Shown: piece after piece, positions 1-11,442 of the stretch | Position numbering within the stretch: position 1 is the stretch's first letter | Layout: the number at the start of each line of letters is the position of its first letter | Assembly: GCA_949130495.1 (NCBI GenBank) | Contig: OX422221.1 | Coordinates: 30,392,917 to 30,456,916, forward strand | DNA: 64,000 bases | Source: Sambucus nigra | Lineage: Eukaryota; Streptophyta; Magnoliopsida; Dipsacales; Adoxaceae | Reading direction: 5' to 3' | Program-made: the position numbers and the translations under genes | The notes under the pieces: model-generated | Databases searched by the model: none | Told to the model about the DNA's origin: nothing | Seen by the model: the letters and a program-made list of their open reading frames with translations, nothing else

Positions 1-617
1 TTAATTGTACTAAAGTTAGTGACCTGTTTGGTGAACCTAATGGAAAACTATTTTATATTATATTAATTTTATTAAAGGTTTCCCATTTGGGATTCTTTAA
101 TACCTAAATAAATATGTTCAAGGTTTGCATTTTTATGTCTATTTTGGTTTGGTAATTTTTTTATTTATCATTTTTTCATCATTTAGTATTGTTCACTTCA
201 CAATAATAAGTAAAAAGTTGACGTTTGATTCATTTTCTTGTGGTTTTCATTGTAACGAAAAGTTTATTTATTTGGATTTGAATGTATATTAAAGTATTAC
301 TTTGTATAAACTAAAGAAATCCTAACTAAATAGGAAGAAATGCTTTGTGTTCTTATCATGAAAAGTGTTCAGGTGGTTTGATTAGTACTTTGTATATTGC
401 TACAAATCTTATTTGTGTGTAGAGCATAAACCTTTCATCGTCTATTGGATGTTCTCTTGGTTTGGAGAGCCTTATGTAGTAGATTTTCTGGTCATAGTGA
501 CTAATTCATAGAGGTATTTGAGAAAATGTATCATTTAATCTATTCATATTCTTATCAACCGATTCACATCAATGTTGAATAAATCTTCTAGATACAAAGA
601 AATAGATGGATGACCCT
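1..617. other. AT-rich flank, no gene seen
   Basis: No open frame with recognisable motifs and no terminal repeats were seen. The last five bases (613-617, ACCCT) are the left copy of the target-site duplication of the Tat element that follows. Confidence 0.6.
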
Positions 618-1030
618 TCTGGTGACAATTATATTCAACACAGATAAATAAGAAAAGCGCAATCCCCAGAGGAAATAAAGAATATAAAATGACAATCACA
701 CAACACATTATATACGTGGTTCAGCAAGAATGCCTACGTCAACGGTGGTGCAGTCAGTATTATTTTTATATACTTCGGGGAGTGTTTACAGAGAATACAA
801 TGCGTGCCTTTTGTCCGAGACTTAAAGTTTGTTATATACATGTTTTTATCGGGGAGTGGGGGTGGTTGATTCCCCCACGTCCATCTTCTACTCCTAGAAT
901 ATCACTTTACGAGATTCTAGGAGTGGACTATGTCGAAACTGAATTCTATTGAGATACAAGGGGCCAGACTTTGGGCCATTTTTATTAGGCTACTCGTCTG
1001 GACCCATGATGCCAAATTAGGGTACTCACA
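618..1030 (-). repeat. 3' LTR of the Tat element
   Basis: Aligns along its whole length with 11029-11442, starting at the shared TGACAATTATATTCAACACA block and ending at GGTACTCACA. Its outer (plus-left) terminus reads TCTGGTGAC where the other LTR reads TGTGGTGAC, so the terminal TG/CA dinucleotide is mutated here. The ACCCT duplication fixes the boundary. Confidence 0.92.
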
Positions 1031-1041
1031 ATTTCCCTTAA
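1031..1041 (-). promoter_or_regulatory. Polypurine tract of the Tat element
   Basis: On the minus strand this reads TTAAGGGAAAT directly before the 3' LTR start TGTGAGTACC. A purine-rich run abutting the 3' LTR is the expected plus-strand primer site for an LTR element. Confidence 0.7.
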
Positions 1042-1449
1042 GTTCTTGGGCCACAATTTGGGCTCAATAAATTTAAATGGTTAGGCATAATGGCTCATTT
1101 ATAAATCGTGTAACTCTTTCAAATGTTGGAGTTCTTTACTTGATTTTGGCGGCACCCTTATTTGTGTTCTGTGGGTTATGATTTAGAACGTTTAAGGAGA
1201 CATTTGGAGTGGCATTTTTATATTTTCGTTTCAAGCTTCTTAGAGTTCCCTCCTCTTCTGCGAGTTTTAGCTATTGTGCCCTCTTCTCCAGTTCTTCATT
1301 TTCTTTGCTTTCAATCTCACTCGTCATCTGTGCTTGTGATCTTGCGTTGTTTAAGTAAAACTTTCATCTCGTAAGTCCCCTTTGCTCTCTCTCTCTCTCT
1401 GTGCTTTCTCTGTTGAGTTTTTTTTTTAATTTTCAATTTAGGGTTTACA

Positions 1450-4400
1450 AATGACAAAGATAGGTAATAGTTCAGTTTCTGAGTTTAGGAAGTTTTATAA
1501 TATCCCATAATGGGTAGATTGAGTGCATCTCTGTCCCTAAGAATGTTAGCGAGATAGAGGGCGCTCATTGGATTCACGTCCTGTTTCTTTCCTAAAGGGG
1601 TCTTACTTTTCCTCCAAACAATTTGTTCCTGCATTTCTTTGGTTATTTCAACATCGTCCCTACCCAGTGCTCGTCCAACGTCTGGAAGATAGTCAATGGT
1701 GTCCATAGAATAAATCAACTTTCTGGCATTAAATTAGGACTCTCTGAAATTTGTTTTTATTATTCCTTCTCTCGAATGAGCTCTGGTCTTCTTTACCTCA
1801 AGGCCAGGAGTCCTGACATGGTATTGGTAGTAAATTTACCTGATTCCGATAAGGACTACTAGCAAGAGGCCTTTCTCGGTAGGAATTGGCAGTTCTCCTC
1901 CCAGATTGAGGGGGTGAGGTCGGATAGATTCAGTATTCCCTTTTATGGGGAAGAGTACATACGTAATCTTCGCTTTGATCTTTCAATCTCCAAATTAATG
2001 TATGATTTTTCTAAGACTTTCGTGTTTTCTATTCAGCGAGGACAACTAATTTGGAACCTACTCTTAGTGAGGTTCAAGTTGCTGAGCTGATAAAGGCTTG
2101 GAACATCAGAGAGCCTTTGGATGAAGGCGAACATCCGCGGTCAGCTGCTTTTCTCCTAGAGTACAAGAACATCAGGTTTAGTTTCATTGCACAGTCTGTA
2201 GACAGTATTCTTGTCCTAGTTATTAATGAAGAAGTTGCGGTTGACCCCATCCAGTTGGACGAGGAAGAAAGAAGTTAGGAAAGTGATATTAGAGGAGGTG
2301 CGGAAGGTAGTTCTGGTGAGGCGTTCTCCAGTAATAATAGTTCTTCTAGATCAGAAGAGGTTTCTGAAGCTCAAGAGTATTCGAGTACATCCAGAAGTTC
2401 TATCAAGGAAATGGATCCCCCTAGGAAAAACCTGATCCGTGATGATAATAATGATGATGATGTGCTTCTCGCTCAGCAGTTAAAGAAAAAAAATCCAGCA
2501 TTGGAGCTATTGCCACTTGTTCTCACACTGCTGGTCATAAGTAGGAGAAGAAGAGAAAAGAAGAAGAGAAGTTGAGAGAGAGAGAGAGAGAAAGAGATAA
2601 AGGGAGAGTGAGAAGATTGAAATGAAAAAGAAAGTGGAGGAAAAGAAGAGGGCAGAGACGGAGAAAGAGAGAGAGGAGGAGAGGAGAAGAGTGGAAGCGA
2701 ACACGAAGGCTGGGCAAGCTTTAGTGCCCGTGTCTTCATTTCCAGAGGGGGACTTGGTTTCCATGTCTCCTCAACTGGCTCCTGCACTGCTCGAGAGAGC
2801 AGTCCTACCTGTTGATCGCCAAAAGGTAATAGGGACTAAGAAGTTATCTTTGCAAGTGAGTCAGAGGCTAGCCTTGGTTAGTCTGTTTCTTTTCTTTAAC
2901 ACTTGTAAAAATATGTTTGTTTGTTTCTTTCTTTTAATGCTTCCTTTTTACTTGTAGTTCGTGACTGACTTCGCTCTGCTATATCGCTCTCGCGATGAGC
3001 TGGTGAATAAGAATGCTGATTTGAAGAAGAAAAATGCTGCTCTAAAGGGGAAGAGTATCGAGCTCGAGGCGATCTTGAAGACTTCTAATACTGCCCGGAT
3101 GTCCTCTGTTCTTACCATTATTGAATCCATTCGGGTGAGGGAGGCAGCGGTCAAGGGTCTGAACGAGCTGCAGCAGGCCTGTGATTTAGTCTTCACGAGC
3201 AAGATAGCGATGGTGGAGGAGAATCAGGTACTCGTTGAGAAGCTGAAGGAGAAGGAGTTTGAGGAAGATGGTCTGGAGGAGAGTTCTTACAAAAATGGTT
3301 GGGCCACGGTGTATGAAGATGCCGATGTTTAGATTAGCTACATCAACTGACTGAACTTCAAGAAGGTCTGGAACAAGGCTCTTCTGGATGCTGGGGTGGA
3401 TATCGACACACCCTTATTCGATGAGCATGATCCAGTCCCAAAGATCATTATGGATGATGTGCCTTCCCCAGCCATTGAAGGCATAGCCCCCATTTCTCAG
3501 ACTGCCACTCTTGATTCTCCTCCTTATTAGGGAATAATAGTCGCCCCATCTGAGGGAGGTGCTGTCAGTGCAGTCGACAAAGTAAAACAACCGTCTACCT
3601 CTGAACAGATTGAGGTCACCCGTTAGCCTATTCTTAGGACTAAATTTGTATTTTTTACTAGTTTGTAATGTTCCTTTTTAATTCTTAATATACTTTGATC
3701 CTTTATGTATGATTGAAATGGAAAGACTTTTCCCCTCAGCGTACTGATTCATTTTATCCTTTACTACTCTTTTATGGCTTGTAGTTGATTGATGTAGATG
3801 AATATATAGCAGCCACTTCTCAACTAGGAAGAATTCTCGATCCTGATGTGAGTGCTCAAGTTCGCCAGACCTTCGTAAAAAAATTGCAAATTACTGGGAT
3901 AAAGGAATAAAAGTTTCATAGATTAGTCGAAGCTCGCAGCTAAACTAAAAGATAGGCGTCCAGAAATGCAAGAAGTTGGAGCTTCTGTTCAAGAGGAAGT
4001 GAACACCTGAGAGTAAGACTCCTCGATGCTACTGAGATTAACCAAGTCAGATAAGTTTTGCAACAGGAAAATGATTCATTGAGGAGGTAAGTGTTGCGCT
4101 TCAGGGAGCATGCACCGAGCACCGCACCTCACATTTTAAGGGGTTCCTCTTAATCACGAGTTGGGACAAGACTAAGAGATTCTTCTCCGATTTTACAAAT
4201 TTCTACCTTATCGTTTGTTTCGCAATCTTATCTAAACATAAGAAGTCCAGCTAGGGAAATGGATGAGCTCTGTGAAGTTGTTCGTCAAGCATATATGATT
4301 GTTGCTGGGCTATAAAGGGATATCACATGGCTGAGGCATCTGTTTAAGAATGGACCTTGGTGAGTGTGGGGTGATGTTTACGACCAAGGTTAGGCAGATG

Positions 4401-4699
4401 CTTCGACGAGGCTACCAGAGTTTGAAGAGCTCGTATTTATTAGGGGATGGTTGAGTGCCCTCAGGGAGCTGCAAGTTCCAAGGAACTCAGTACTCTGGTA
4501 CTGTCATGATATCTATCCTTTAACTTTACGGCCTATCCCTTTCAGGAGGGATGATCAATGGATCCCTAATGATGTTATCCCCAGGATGTTATTAGAGCCA
4601 ACCGATAATGAGGTCGATCAGGAACTGGCTCTTTATGAGGACGATGGCCGAAGAGCACCAGTGGCTAACTATCTTGTTCAGAGGCCTCACCCTCATTAG
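1450..4699 (+). pseudogene. Antisense ORF of the Tat element (putative gypsy-type transposon protein)
   Basis: This lies between integrase and the 3' LTR on the strand opposite to gag-pol. A start at 1450 (MTKIGNSSVSEF) is followed by frames resembling the plant 'putative gypsy type transposon' family: a segment with FPPNN and SSNVWKIV near 1610-1690, a linker, then a Lys/Glu-rich coiled-coil stretch at 2622-2855 and 2958-3332. The last two pieces join in frame if a GT-AG intron at 2856-2957 is removed. A further open segment of 82 residues is at 4451-4699. Stops and frameshifts at about 1507, 2279 and elsewhere show that it is degenerate. Such antisense ORFs are known in Tat elements; their function is unknown. 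The family assignment is by eye. Confidence 0.7.
2856..2957 (+). other. Putative intron in the antisense ORF
   Basis: The donor is CAA|GTGAGT and the acceptor TTACTTGTAG|TTC, with a T-rich stretch before the acceptor. It is 102 bp long and phase 0: removing it joins two coiled-coil reading frames that are each open (234 bp upstream from 2622, 375 bp downstream to 3332). Confidence 0.6.
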
Positions 4700-5398
4700 G
4701 ATTTTATCAGCTATAACTCTCTGTATTTATCTAATGAAGTAATGTAATATTGATGTTTTAGGCGGTCTCGCCGACTAAACACGGGTTATACATTCTTGTT
4801 GTAAATGTGATGAAGTAATATAATATCTATGTTTTGGGCAATCTCGTCGACTAAACATGTGTTCATCATTTATCTCTCACTTAATTATCTTAGGCCCCTG
4901 ATGGCCGACTAGATTGGTAGGGTTGTAATGTTGAGTTAGTGTCCTTCCAGCCCAGTATTCTTATAAGATACCCTTCTGCCTCACTTTACCTTTTAGGTCA
5001 TGTCGTCACACTCCCTTAGGCCTAAGTGCAACAATGATGACACACCTGGCACGGGATGTTCTATTCGAGCAAGTTTTTTGATCCAAACATAGTGTGGTGA
5101 CCAATTCATTTTTGGTCTAATTGCCTAAGGATCCCCTGTAGGGCTTCATATATTTCCGGGGCAATGCTAAGAGGTTGTTCGTGTTTCATAACGAAAACCT
5201 GAGGAGGGTGATACCATGATTTTATGCTTTGAGTAAACTGCCTATTATTTGGAAAGGTTGTGCAAGTTATAAAGTTCTTAATATCGGATTAAAACTTAAT
5301 AGAATGTAAAAGCCAAACATATTTCATTAATTCACAAGTAAATAAAAAATGAGTTGCAATTCCAAAGATTTGATAAGAGAGCCAAGAAAAATACAAAG
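4700..5398. other. Non-coding segment between the antisense ORF and pol
   Basis: The 3' non-coding part of the Tat element. No coherent frame was found. Two short similar blocks (4741-4795 and 4808-4860, each containing CTCG-CGACTAAACA-like text) form an imperfect tandem duplication of about 65 bp. Confidence 0.5.
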
Positions 5399-6420
5399 CT
5401 AGAAATAGAATTTCTTTAGGTTGGTTGCATTCCATGCTCGGGGTATCACTCTGCCCTCCAGCATTTGTAAGTGATAGGCTCCTCGTAGATCGTCTCTTGT
5501 TATCTTGAATGGTCCTTCCCAGTTCGGACCTAGCTTCTCATCTGATGGTTTTACTGCGCTGCCAAGGACATTCCTTAGGACGTAGTCCCCAACCTGGAAT
5601 GCCCTCGTATTGACCTTCTTATTATATTATTTTGTGAGCTGTTATTAATAGCTCGCTAGCCTTACTAGGTCTAGGTCTCTGCGTTCGTCAGCTAGGTCAA
5701 GTTCAGTGACTAATGTTGTATCGTTCTGGCCTTGGTCGTCAAGGGTGGTTCTCATCGTTAGTAGACCAGCTTCCAAGGGGATGATTTCTTCAATTCCATA
5801 TGTTAGTGAGAATGGGGTTTCCCTAGTTGCTCGTCGTGGGGTAGTGCGGTAAGCCCACAAAATATGCGGTAGCTAACTCACACATGCACCTTTGGCTCGC
5901 TCTAGTCATTTCTTCAGCCCATCGATCACTATTTTATTGGAAGCCTCGACATGACCGTTGCTCTGGGGGTATGCCACCGAGATGAAATAGTTCCTGATTC
6001 CGTGTTCATTGCAGAAGTTCGAGAAATGGCCACTCCCTAACTGTATTCCGTTATCAGTGATGATGGTTCTGGGGATTCCAAAACGGGTAATTATGTTTTT
6101 CCATATGAATCTCATCATATCTGCATCTTGGATGTTTGCCAATGGATCTGCCTCGATCCATTTGGTGAAGTAATCCGTTGCGACCAACAGATACTTGCGG
6201 TTTTCAGCGGTGGTGGGAAGTGGGCCTACGATGTCCATTTCCCATTGGATGAAAGGACAGGGGATGGTGATTGATTTTAAGTCGTTGGCAGGTTAGTGAA
6301 CCATAGGATCATATAGTTGACATTTTTCACATTTGCGAGCATATACTAATGAATAGTTTTACATATATGGCCACCAATAGCCTTCCTTCATAGCTCAAAA
6401 ATCTAGTGTTCTTCCTCCAA
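5399..6420 (-). pseudogene. Integrase domain of the Tat element
   Basis: The core frame (6238-5906) contains MDIVGPLP with the first catalytic Asp, TDYFTKWIEA, TDNGIQLGS with the second Asp, and HVEASNKIVIDGLKK with the Glu, so the DDE triad is still readable. The next frame (5860-5645) starts MWAYRTTPRRATRETPFSL, the usual region after the core. The C-terminal part (5600-5402) reads NWEGPFKI and ends LKKFYF followed by a stop at 5399-5401, which I take as the natural pol terminus. Upstream, the zinc-binding region near 6250-6420 is broken. Several stops interrupt the chain. The product would insert element cDNA into chromosomes. Confidence 0.9.
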
Positions 6421-6451
6421 TATAGCTTCCACAGATTCCATAATGAAGCTC

Positions 6452-7160
6452 TTATAGAACTTTATCGATGTCCTTCGGGTGGACACATTGAAGGTAAGGG
6501 CCAGTGAATGATCTGTTGTATAGTTTCCCCTCATGAGATAAGTGAAAGCGAGCCACTTTAACTCTTATCTGATGAGCATACTTTTTATCATTTAGAAGTG
6601 TACCATCTTTTAAATACTCCCTCAGAGGGTCCATCCAATTGGGCGTTGACTCAATATGGAGAATGCGTTCTAGGTTTGACAGCTCATCACTCAAGTTGAT
6701 GCTCAGATGGGCGATGATGTCGATGGGGATCGTCCTCTTTAAGTCAGAATCGATCGCTGAACTTAGGGCTGCCAGGGCATCGGCATAGCTATTCTGTCCT
6801 TTGGGAAATTGTTGGACATTGACTTTCTCAAAGCTGTACATTATCTCCTTTGCTAAGGCAAGGTAGGCTACCATTCTTTCATCTCTTATGTTGAAGTCCA
6901 CACTTATCTGATTGGAGATTAATTGTGAGTCACCGAACACCTGTAATTGCTTTTCCCCCAGTGCATGTGCCTTCTGTAGGCCGACTATCAAAGCTTCTTA
7001 TTCTTCCTCATTATTGGAGGCTTGAAATGGAAGCCTGACCCCTTGCTCAAGGATTGTGTCCTCTGGAGTGACGAGAACAATGCCTATTCCCGACCCCTTT
7101 AAGTTGGAGGCTCCATCGACAAACAGTCACCAGACCCCTTTTGATGGGTGTTGTTACATT
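6452..7160 (-). pseudogene. RNase H and linker domain of the Tat element
   Basis: The domain opens with LFVDGASNLKGSGIGIVL (about 7125-7070), the standard start of the Tat/Gypsy RNase H with its first catalytic Asp. It continues in the frame at 6991-6452 with EALIVGLQKA, FGDSQLISNQ and YADALAALSSA. Two nonsense codons sit at conserved positions: TGA just before LFVDG and TAA in the NNEEE-EAL motif near 7000. The enzyme would degrade the RNA strand during reverse transcription. Confidence 0.88.
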
Positions 7161-7559
7161 TCCTTCATGGATTGAAGATTTCCATAGGGATGTTCGCCAG
7201 TGAATTTTATGATGAAATCTGTGAGAACCTGCCCATTGATTGCATTCCCAGGATGAAATTTGATATCGAATCATCCGAGCTCGACTAACCACTCGGATAG
7301 TCTTCCAGATAAATCCACTTTCCACAGGACTACTTTAAGAGGTTGTGATGTAAGGACGGTGATATTATAAGCTTCAAAGTAGTGTTTCAGCTACTTCGAA
7401 GCTATTACTAGTGCGAAGGCGAGATTTTCTAGTGGCAGGTAACACTGCTCAGCATCCAATAAGGTCTTGCTCGCGTAATAGACTGGATACTGGATTATTG
7501 CTTTCTCGTACACCAGTGCAGGGCTGATGGCATGGCTAGATACGGTGAGGTATAAGTAG

Positions 7560-8510
7560 AGGTAATCAACTTCTTAAGGTACGACGAGTAAAGGCGGGTT
7601 GCTAAGATAGGTCTTGATTTCCTCCAATACTTTCCAGTAATCTTTATTCTACTCCACTATTTTGTTTCCTTTCAGGAGATGGAAGAACGGCTTGCACTTC
7701 TCAGAGGACTTTGAAATGAAATGGTTCAAGGTGGAGAGCATACCTGTGAGCTTCTGCACATCCCGTATCATGGAGGTGGTTGTACCCTACTGATAGCATC
7801 GATATGGGTCGGGTTGGCCTCAATGACTCTCTTGCTAACCAAATATTCGAGGAATTTTCTTGACTAAACACCGAAAGAACACTTGCTTGCTTTGAGCTTC
7901 ATTCGGTATTTTCGGAGGATTTCTAAGGTATTGGATCTATCTGAGAGATGGTCCTCTTTTTGTTTCCTTTTCGACGAGCATATCGTCGATGTAAACTTCC
8001 ATATTTTCTCCCATCTGATTTTTGAACATCTTCATGACTAGCCTATGGTAAGTTTCTCCTACATTCTTGATCCCAAAGGGCATAACTTTATAGCAGTATA
8101 ATCTCACAGTAGTGATGAACGTTGCCTTATCCTGGTTTAGTGCATGCAGGGGGATCTATTGATACCCTGAATATGCACCCAGAAAACTCATTCTTTCGTG
8201 AGATGGTGTGGCGTCCACCAATTGGTCGATTTTTTAGAGAGGGAAACTGTCCTTAAGGCATGCCCCGTTAAGGTCATTGAAGTCAATGCAGACTCTCCAT
8301 TTCCCATTACTCTTCGAAACTACTACTGGGTTGGATAACCATTTAGGGAATTGAACTTCCCATATGGATCCTGCATCCAGTAGTTTTTCAACTTCTTTCT
8401 CTACGTCTTTAGCCTTCTCTGACGTGGCTTCGCCGTGCTTTCTGTTCGATAGGCCTGAAAGTGGGGTCGACGTGTAACCTATGGCAAACCACACTGGGAT
8501 CAATGCCTGT
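7560..8510 (-). pseudogene. Reverse transcriptase domain of the Tat element
   Basis: The N-terminal fingers read WLSNPVVVSKSNGKWRVCIDF and end KDSFPL (8350-8234). The catalytic box YIDDM is at 7979-7993, with both Asp codons intact. Downstream, KCSFGV, a stop, then EYLVSKRVIEANP correspond to the thumb. Stops and frameshifts between these blocks mean no full-length enzyme can be made. The order relative to RNase H and integrase fits Ty3/Gypsy. Confidence 0.9.
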
Positions 8511-9550
8511 CAGCTCATAAGGTTCCCACGCAAAAATGTCTAGGTTTCTTCTCAGTAACACCATCAATTCTTTCTTTTCTTGTTTTGTAAGAGAAGTTTT
8601 GATAAAAAAACTCCTTCCTTCCTTGCTTCCACCGGCTATTATTTCCTCTAGGTTCTCGATGACCTTCTCAGAGGGAAGGAGCCTGGTCTCCTTCACTCTG
8701 GTCCTTCCATATCTTAATTGCTATTTTGAAGGTATCACACCTTCCTATTCCTCAACTTTCTCTTTTTCCTTCTCGACCTTTTTCTCTAGTTTGGGGTGGA
8801 TGGCTACCATGAAGCACCTACTTTCCATCGCCTGATCCCTATGAATCTACATTACTCCTCGCTCAGTTATGTACTTAAGTTTTTGATGGTAGGTCAAAGG
8901 GACTACCTTCATTTCATATAGCCACCCCCTACCGAGGATAGCTTGATATGGTAGTCGATGTCGACCAGCAGAAACTCGATCATCGTGGAGACATTTCTTA
9001 CCCTACGGGTAGCATGATCTTTCCCAATAGAATAGTCATTTTTCTAGCGATGCCAACTAGAGGGACTATGGATTCCTTCAAGTTGGCAACGCTTAACTTC
9101 AATTTACGAAAGAGGTCGAGATTCATTACCTCGAATGAGCTTCCCTAGTTGATGAGTAGCTTGTCGACGTCGTGGTTGGCTATCCTGAGCGTAATGATCA
9201 AAACGTCATGATGTGGGGTTCTTACTCCCACTAGATCTTCATCTGTGAGCATGGTATGTTTGCTATAGTCAACATCATATGCTCACTTACACTTTCCTCA
9301 TTGGTTATTTGCTGGATCGATCTGAAAATCTTGCATTACTGCTGTAAGATTTTTTACCTCGATTCGAGTTTCATTCCCTTGAATATACTTCATATCAGAT
9401 GACTCATGAAATACTGTGAATTCATGGACAACATCGTCCTCGAGTACATTGTCAGGTATTATTTCCCCATTGGTAACAATTATCTCTTCCTTCTTCTTCA
9501 CAAACTCGTTTAGGTTCCAAGACTATGCCAGTTCTTCGAGGTGATACTTA
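8511..9550 (-). pseudogene. Protease and flanking linker of the Tat element
   Basis: The frame near 9165-9000 reads DKLLIN, stop, GSSFEVMNLDLFRKLKLS, which aligns with the retroelement aspartic protease start (consensus LVDxGSS). The catalytic Asp codon is now AAC (Asn, 9148-9150) and the next codon is TAG (9145-9147). The segment 9501-9298 is an acidic linker between the gag knuckle and the protease; 8696-8409 links protease to RT. The enzyme would have cleaved the Gag-Pol polyprotein. Confidence 0.75.
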
Positions 9551-10962
9551 AGAGCTTTGCATTGCTCAACCTTATGTCCTCCCTCTTTATGAAAAGCGCA
9601 TCTCAGCGCGTTGTTTCTCTTTGAGGGATATCCTGCCATCTTTCTGGGCCACTTAACAAATGGCTCATCTTTGATCTTCACTAGGATCTTATATATTAGT
9701 TCTTTGAAGACAATGTTAATTGCCTAGAATGCTTTCGAATCATCATTCTTTCCTTTGCTCTTGGAGCCATTTTTGGCCCCATTCTTTCCCCCTTTCTTCT
9801 GATATTCAACTTTGTCGCTGCCCTTGGTAGTGAGCTTAGTTCGACCATTTCCCCTTGTAATGAGGCGGGTCACATCCTCCACTTTGGCATACTTCTCGAT
9901 GCGAGCCATCAGGTCATCGACGGTCGTGGACTCTTTCTTCGTCGGGGATTGGTGTAGAAGGCAAGAGCTGGGTAGCCCAATTTTAAAAGAGGCCACTTCT
10001 ACCTACTCCGATAAGTCCTGGACCTCATTGAACATCTTCCAGTACCACTTCGTAAAGTCTCGGAGGCTCTCTTGAGGCGTCTTTTTCATTGTTAGTAAAG
10101 CATACATCCTTTTGGGATGGTAGCTACTAGTAATGAAGCGAGCCGTAAAGAGCTCGTCCAGGGACTCAAAACTCCTGATAAACATGTGAGAGAATCTCTT
10201 GAACCATTTATGTGCCACATCATGCAGACTTGAGGGGAAAATACGACACATCAGTGCATCCTGGTGGTTCCAGAGAGTCATGGCTTACCTGTACTTCCAA
10301 ACGTGATCAATAGGGTCAGTCTTTCCATCGTAGATCTTGAATCCCGGAATAGAAAATTTCTTGGGGGCTTCATCTTTTTCTATGTACCTAGAGAATGGGG
10401 ATTTCATATAGGTCTTGAGAGATCGTTTAGAAAGTTCCCTGGTCGATCTGGCACCGCGATGTGCTGGGTGTTGGTCCATATCCCTTCAGACCAAATTTCA
10501 TATGTTTTCATTGCTACGAGCTAGGCTACTATAACCGTGAGTCGGTCGCTAGTGCTCGAGTGAGTCATTACTTGACTCGTGCTTCTCATTCTTCTGGGAT
10601 CCACGTCTAGGTATCCTTCCTTGGCTACGAGACTTGCTCGCCTGAGGTCTAGGAGTGTGGTATGGACATCGCCAAGTGCTGCGATGGAGCTCTTTATCCA
10701 TTCTTTCTAATTTCCTTTAGAGGTGAGCATTCTCATCCTCTTGCTTGCTAATGGACTCCCTATGCACATGGAGCCTCGCCTAATAGGCATTATTCAATCT
10801 GGAGATTTTTGTGGACTTTGCTGGTCCTTGGCTCTCCTCTGAGGCTGGCCTCTCTGGGAGAGCCCTCTGATTTGAATGCCGAACTTTAGATCTCATCGTA
10901 CGAGGAGCAAGTTTTTCTTGGATATCTCCTGCCTAAGGGGAATTACTACTATGACCAGACAT
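9551..10962 (-). pseudogene. Gag of the Tat element
   Basis: The start is at 10962-10960, MSGHSSNSP followed by a stop. The capsid-like region is in 10479-10285 (FKIYDGKTDPIDHVW) and 10281-10003 (DALMCRIFPSSL, HKWFKRF, ESLRDFTKWY), the typical Retrotrans_gag pattern of Tat elements. A Lys/Gly-rich basic segment follows at 9996-9724. The knuckle-like motif CAFHKEGGHKVEQC is near 9600-9560. Single stops separate the frames. It would form the virus-like particle. Confidence 0.88.
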
Positions 10963-11008
10963 TTAAAACTTCTTTGTTGGTGAGGGCTTTTTCAGGGAAG
11001 ACAAACTC

Positions 11009-11026
11009 TTCCCACAGACGGCGCCA
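11009..11026 (-). promoter_or_regulatory. Primer binding site of the Tat element
   Basis: The minus strand reads TGGCGCCGTCTGTGGGAA, two bases inside the 5' LTR end. TGGCGCC complements a tRNA 3' end GGCGCCA. The exact primer tRNA is not established here. Confidence 0.8.
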
Positions 11027-11028
11027 AT

Positions 11029-11442
11029 TGTGGTGACAATTATATTCAACACAAATAAATAAGAAAAGCACAATCACCAGAGGAAATAAAGAATATAAAA
11101 TTCCAATCACATAACACAATATATACGTGGTTCAGCAAGAATGCCTACGTCCATGGTGGTGCAATCAGTATTATTTCTATATACTCTGGGGAGTGTTTAC
11201 ATAGAATACAGTGCGTTCCTTTTGCCCAGGCTTAGGGTTTGCTATATACATGCTTTTTTATCGGGGAGTGGGGGTGTTGTATTCCCCCACGTCCATCCTA
11301 TACTCATGAAATATCTCCTTATGAGATTCTAGAAGTTGACTAAGTCGGAACTGAATTCTATTGATATACGAGGGACTAGGCTTTTGGTCGTTTTTATTAG
11401 GCTACTCATATGGGCCCATGATGCCAAACCTAGGTACCCACA
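11029..11442 (-). repeat. 5' LTR of the Tat element
   Basis: Direct copy of 618-1030. On the minus strand it starts TGTGGGTACC and ends TTGTCACCACA, a proper TG...CA LTR, and is followed by the PBS on the inside and by ACCCT on the outside. Confidence 0.92.

Larger units (their letters stand above)
618..11442 (-). mobile_element. Ty3/Gypsy LTR retrotransposon, Tat lineage, inactivated
   Basis: Two direct LTRs (618-1030 and 11029-11442) flank a 10-kb internal region and are bordered by a perfect 5-bp duplication, ACCCT, at 613-617 and 11443-11447. Read on the minus strand the order is 5' LTR, PBS, gag, protease, RT, RNase H, integrase, a long 3' region, PPT and 3' LTR. RNase H before integrase at the pol 3' end is the Ty3/Gypsy order. 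A long segment after integrase with an ORF on the opposite strand is typical of the Tat lineage. Every coding domain carries stops or frameshifts and the two LTRs have clearly diverged, so this is an old copy. Many stops look like C-to-T changes (Gln or Trp codons), as expected from methylated DNA. Confidence 0.93.

Noticed and set aside
2473..2787. Ser/Leu-rich minus-strand ORFs
   Set aside because: Shadows of the purine-rich coiled-coil coding segment of the antisense ORF on the plus strand.
7047..7325. 92-residue minus ORF beginning MESGFIWKT
   Set aside because: It is out of frame with the RNase H text that reads through the same bases (LFVDGASN), so it is a shadow.
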